From an uncultured Colwellia sp. (GTDB lineage Bacteria; Pseudomonadota; Gammaproteobacteria; Enterobacterales; Alteromonadaceae), in NCBI GenBank assembly GCA_913020705.1, contig CAJWBY010000220.1, positions 1 to 6,013 on the forward strand: DNA of 6,013 nucleotides, given 5' to 3'. Both the position numbers and the translations under genes were made by a program. Within the stretch, counting starts at the first letter, position 1. Each line of letters begins with the position of its first letter. The notes under the pieces were generated by a model. That model did not search any database, was not told the DNA's origin, and worked only from the letters and a program-made list of their open reading frames with translations. Shown here piece by piece: positions 5,941 through 6,013 of the stretch.

Positions 5941-6013
5941 ATGATGAAAACAAAAAAAATAGGATTTATCGGCGGTGGCAATATGGCGAATAGCTTAATC
6001 AGCGGTCTTATTA
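5941..6013 (+). CDS. proC: ProC: pyrroline-5-carboxylate reductase (N-terminal fragment, cut by window end)
   Basis: Only the first 24 codons are present. They read MMKTKKIGFIGGGNMANSLI, the beta-strand and glycine-rich dinucleotide-binding turn (IGFIGGGNMA) that begins pyrroline-5-carboxylate reductase. This enzyme makes L-proline from pyrroline-5-carboxylate with NAD(P)H in the cytoplasm. The GGGNMA form of the motif is characteristic of ProC rather than other Rossmann enzymes. Two ATGs occur in tandem (5941 and 5944). The first is favoured because the weak GAGA site (5927-5930) is 10 nt from it. In many Gammaproteobacteria proC follows yggS, but here it follows ybbP and has its own probable promoter. 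The rest of the protein cannot be judged. Confidence 0.9.
   Translation, partial: MMKTKKIGFIGGGNMANSLISGLI

Overview
The window reads as ordinary chromosomal DNA of an AT-rich gammaproteobacterium. This is inferred from the divergent tesA / ybbA-ybbP arrangement, which matches E. coli in layout and protein sequence, and from a proC start at the right edge. The exact lineage cannot be fixed. I see no mobile element, CRISPR array, phage gene, rRNA or tRNA.

Layout: positions 1-201 hold no convincing gene, only two hairpins that may end the transcript of the next gene. A conserved protein of unknown function (473 aa) lies on the minus strand at 202-1623. A 288-bp AT-rich intergenic stretch follows, carrying two perfect DnaA boxes inside a 13-bp inverted repeat. 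tesA, a secreted GDSL lysophospholipase/thioesterase, is on the minus strand at 1912-2511. Its start codon physically overlaps that of ybbA, an ABC ATPase that runs rightward. ybbA overlaps the large permease gene ybbP by ATGA. A 258-bp intergenic stretch follows, with inverted repeats and a possible decayed small gene. The first 24 codons of proC run off the right end.

TesA, YbbA and YbbP form one functional unit. YbbA and YbbP make a MacB/LolCDE-type ABC machine of the inner membrane, and TesA is the periplasmic esterase it is thought to serve. The unknown protein and proC (proline biosynthesis) are neighbours with no evident link to it.

The most unusual signal is an excess of the exact DnaA-box 9-mer TTATCCACA. 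It occurs four times in 6 kb, three of them within 327 bp at 1741-2067, next to a very AT-rich tract. This could be a replication origin, a DnaA-titration locus or a DnaA-regulated promoter, and sequence alone cannot tell which. No clearly new multi-gene system is visible.
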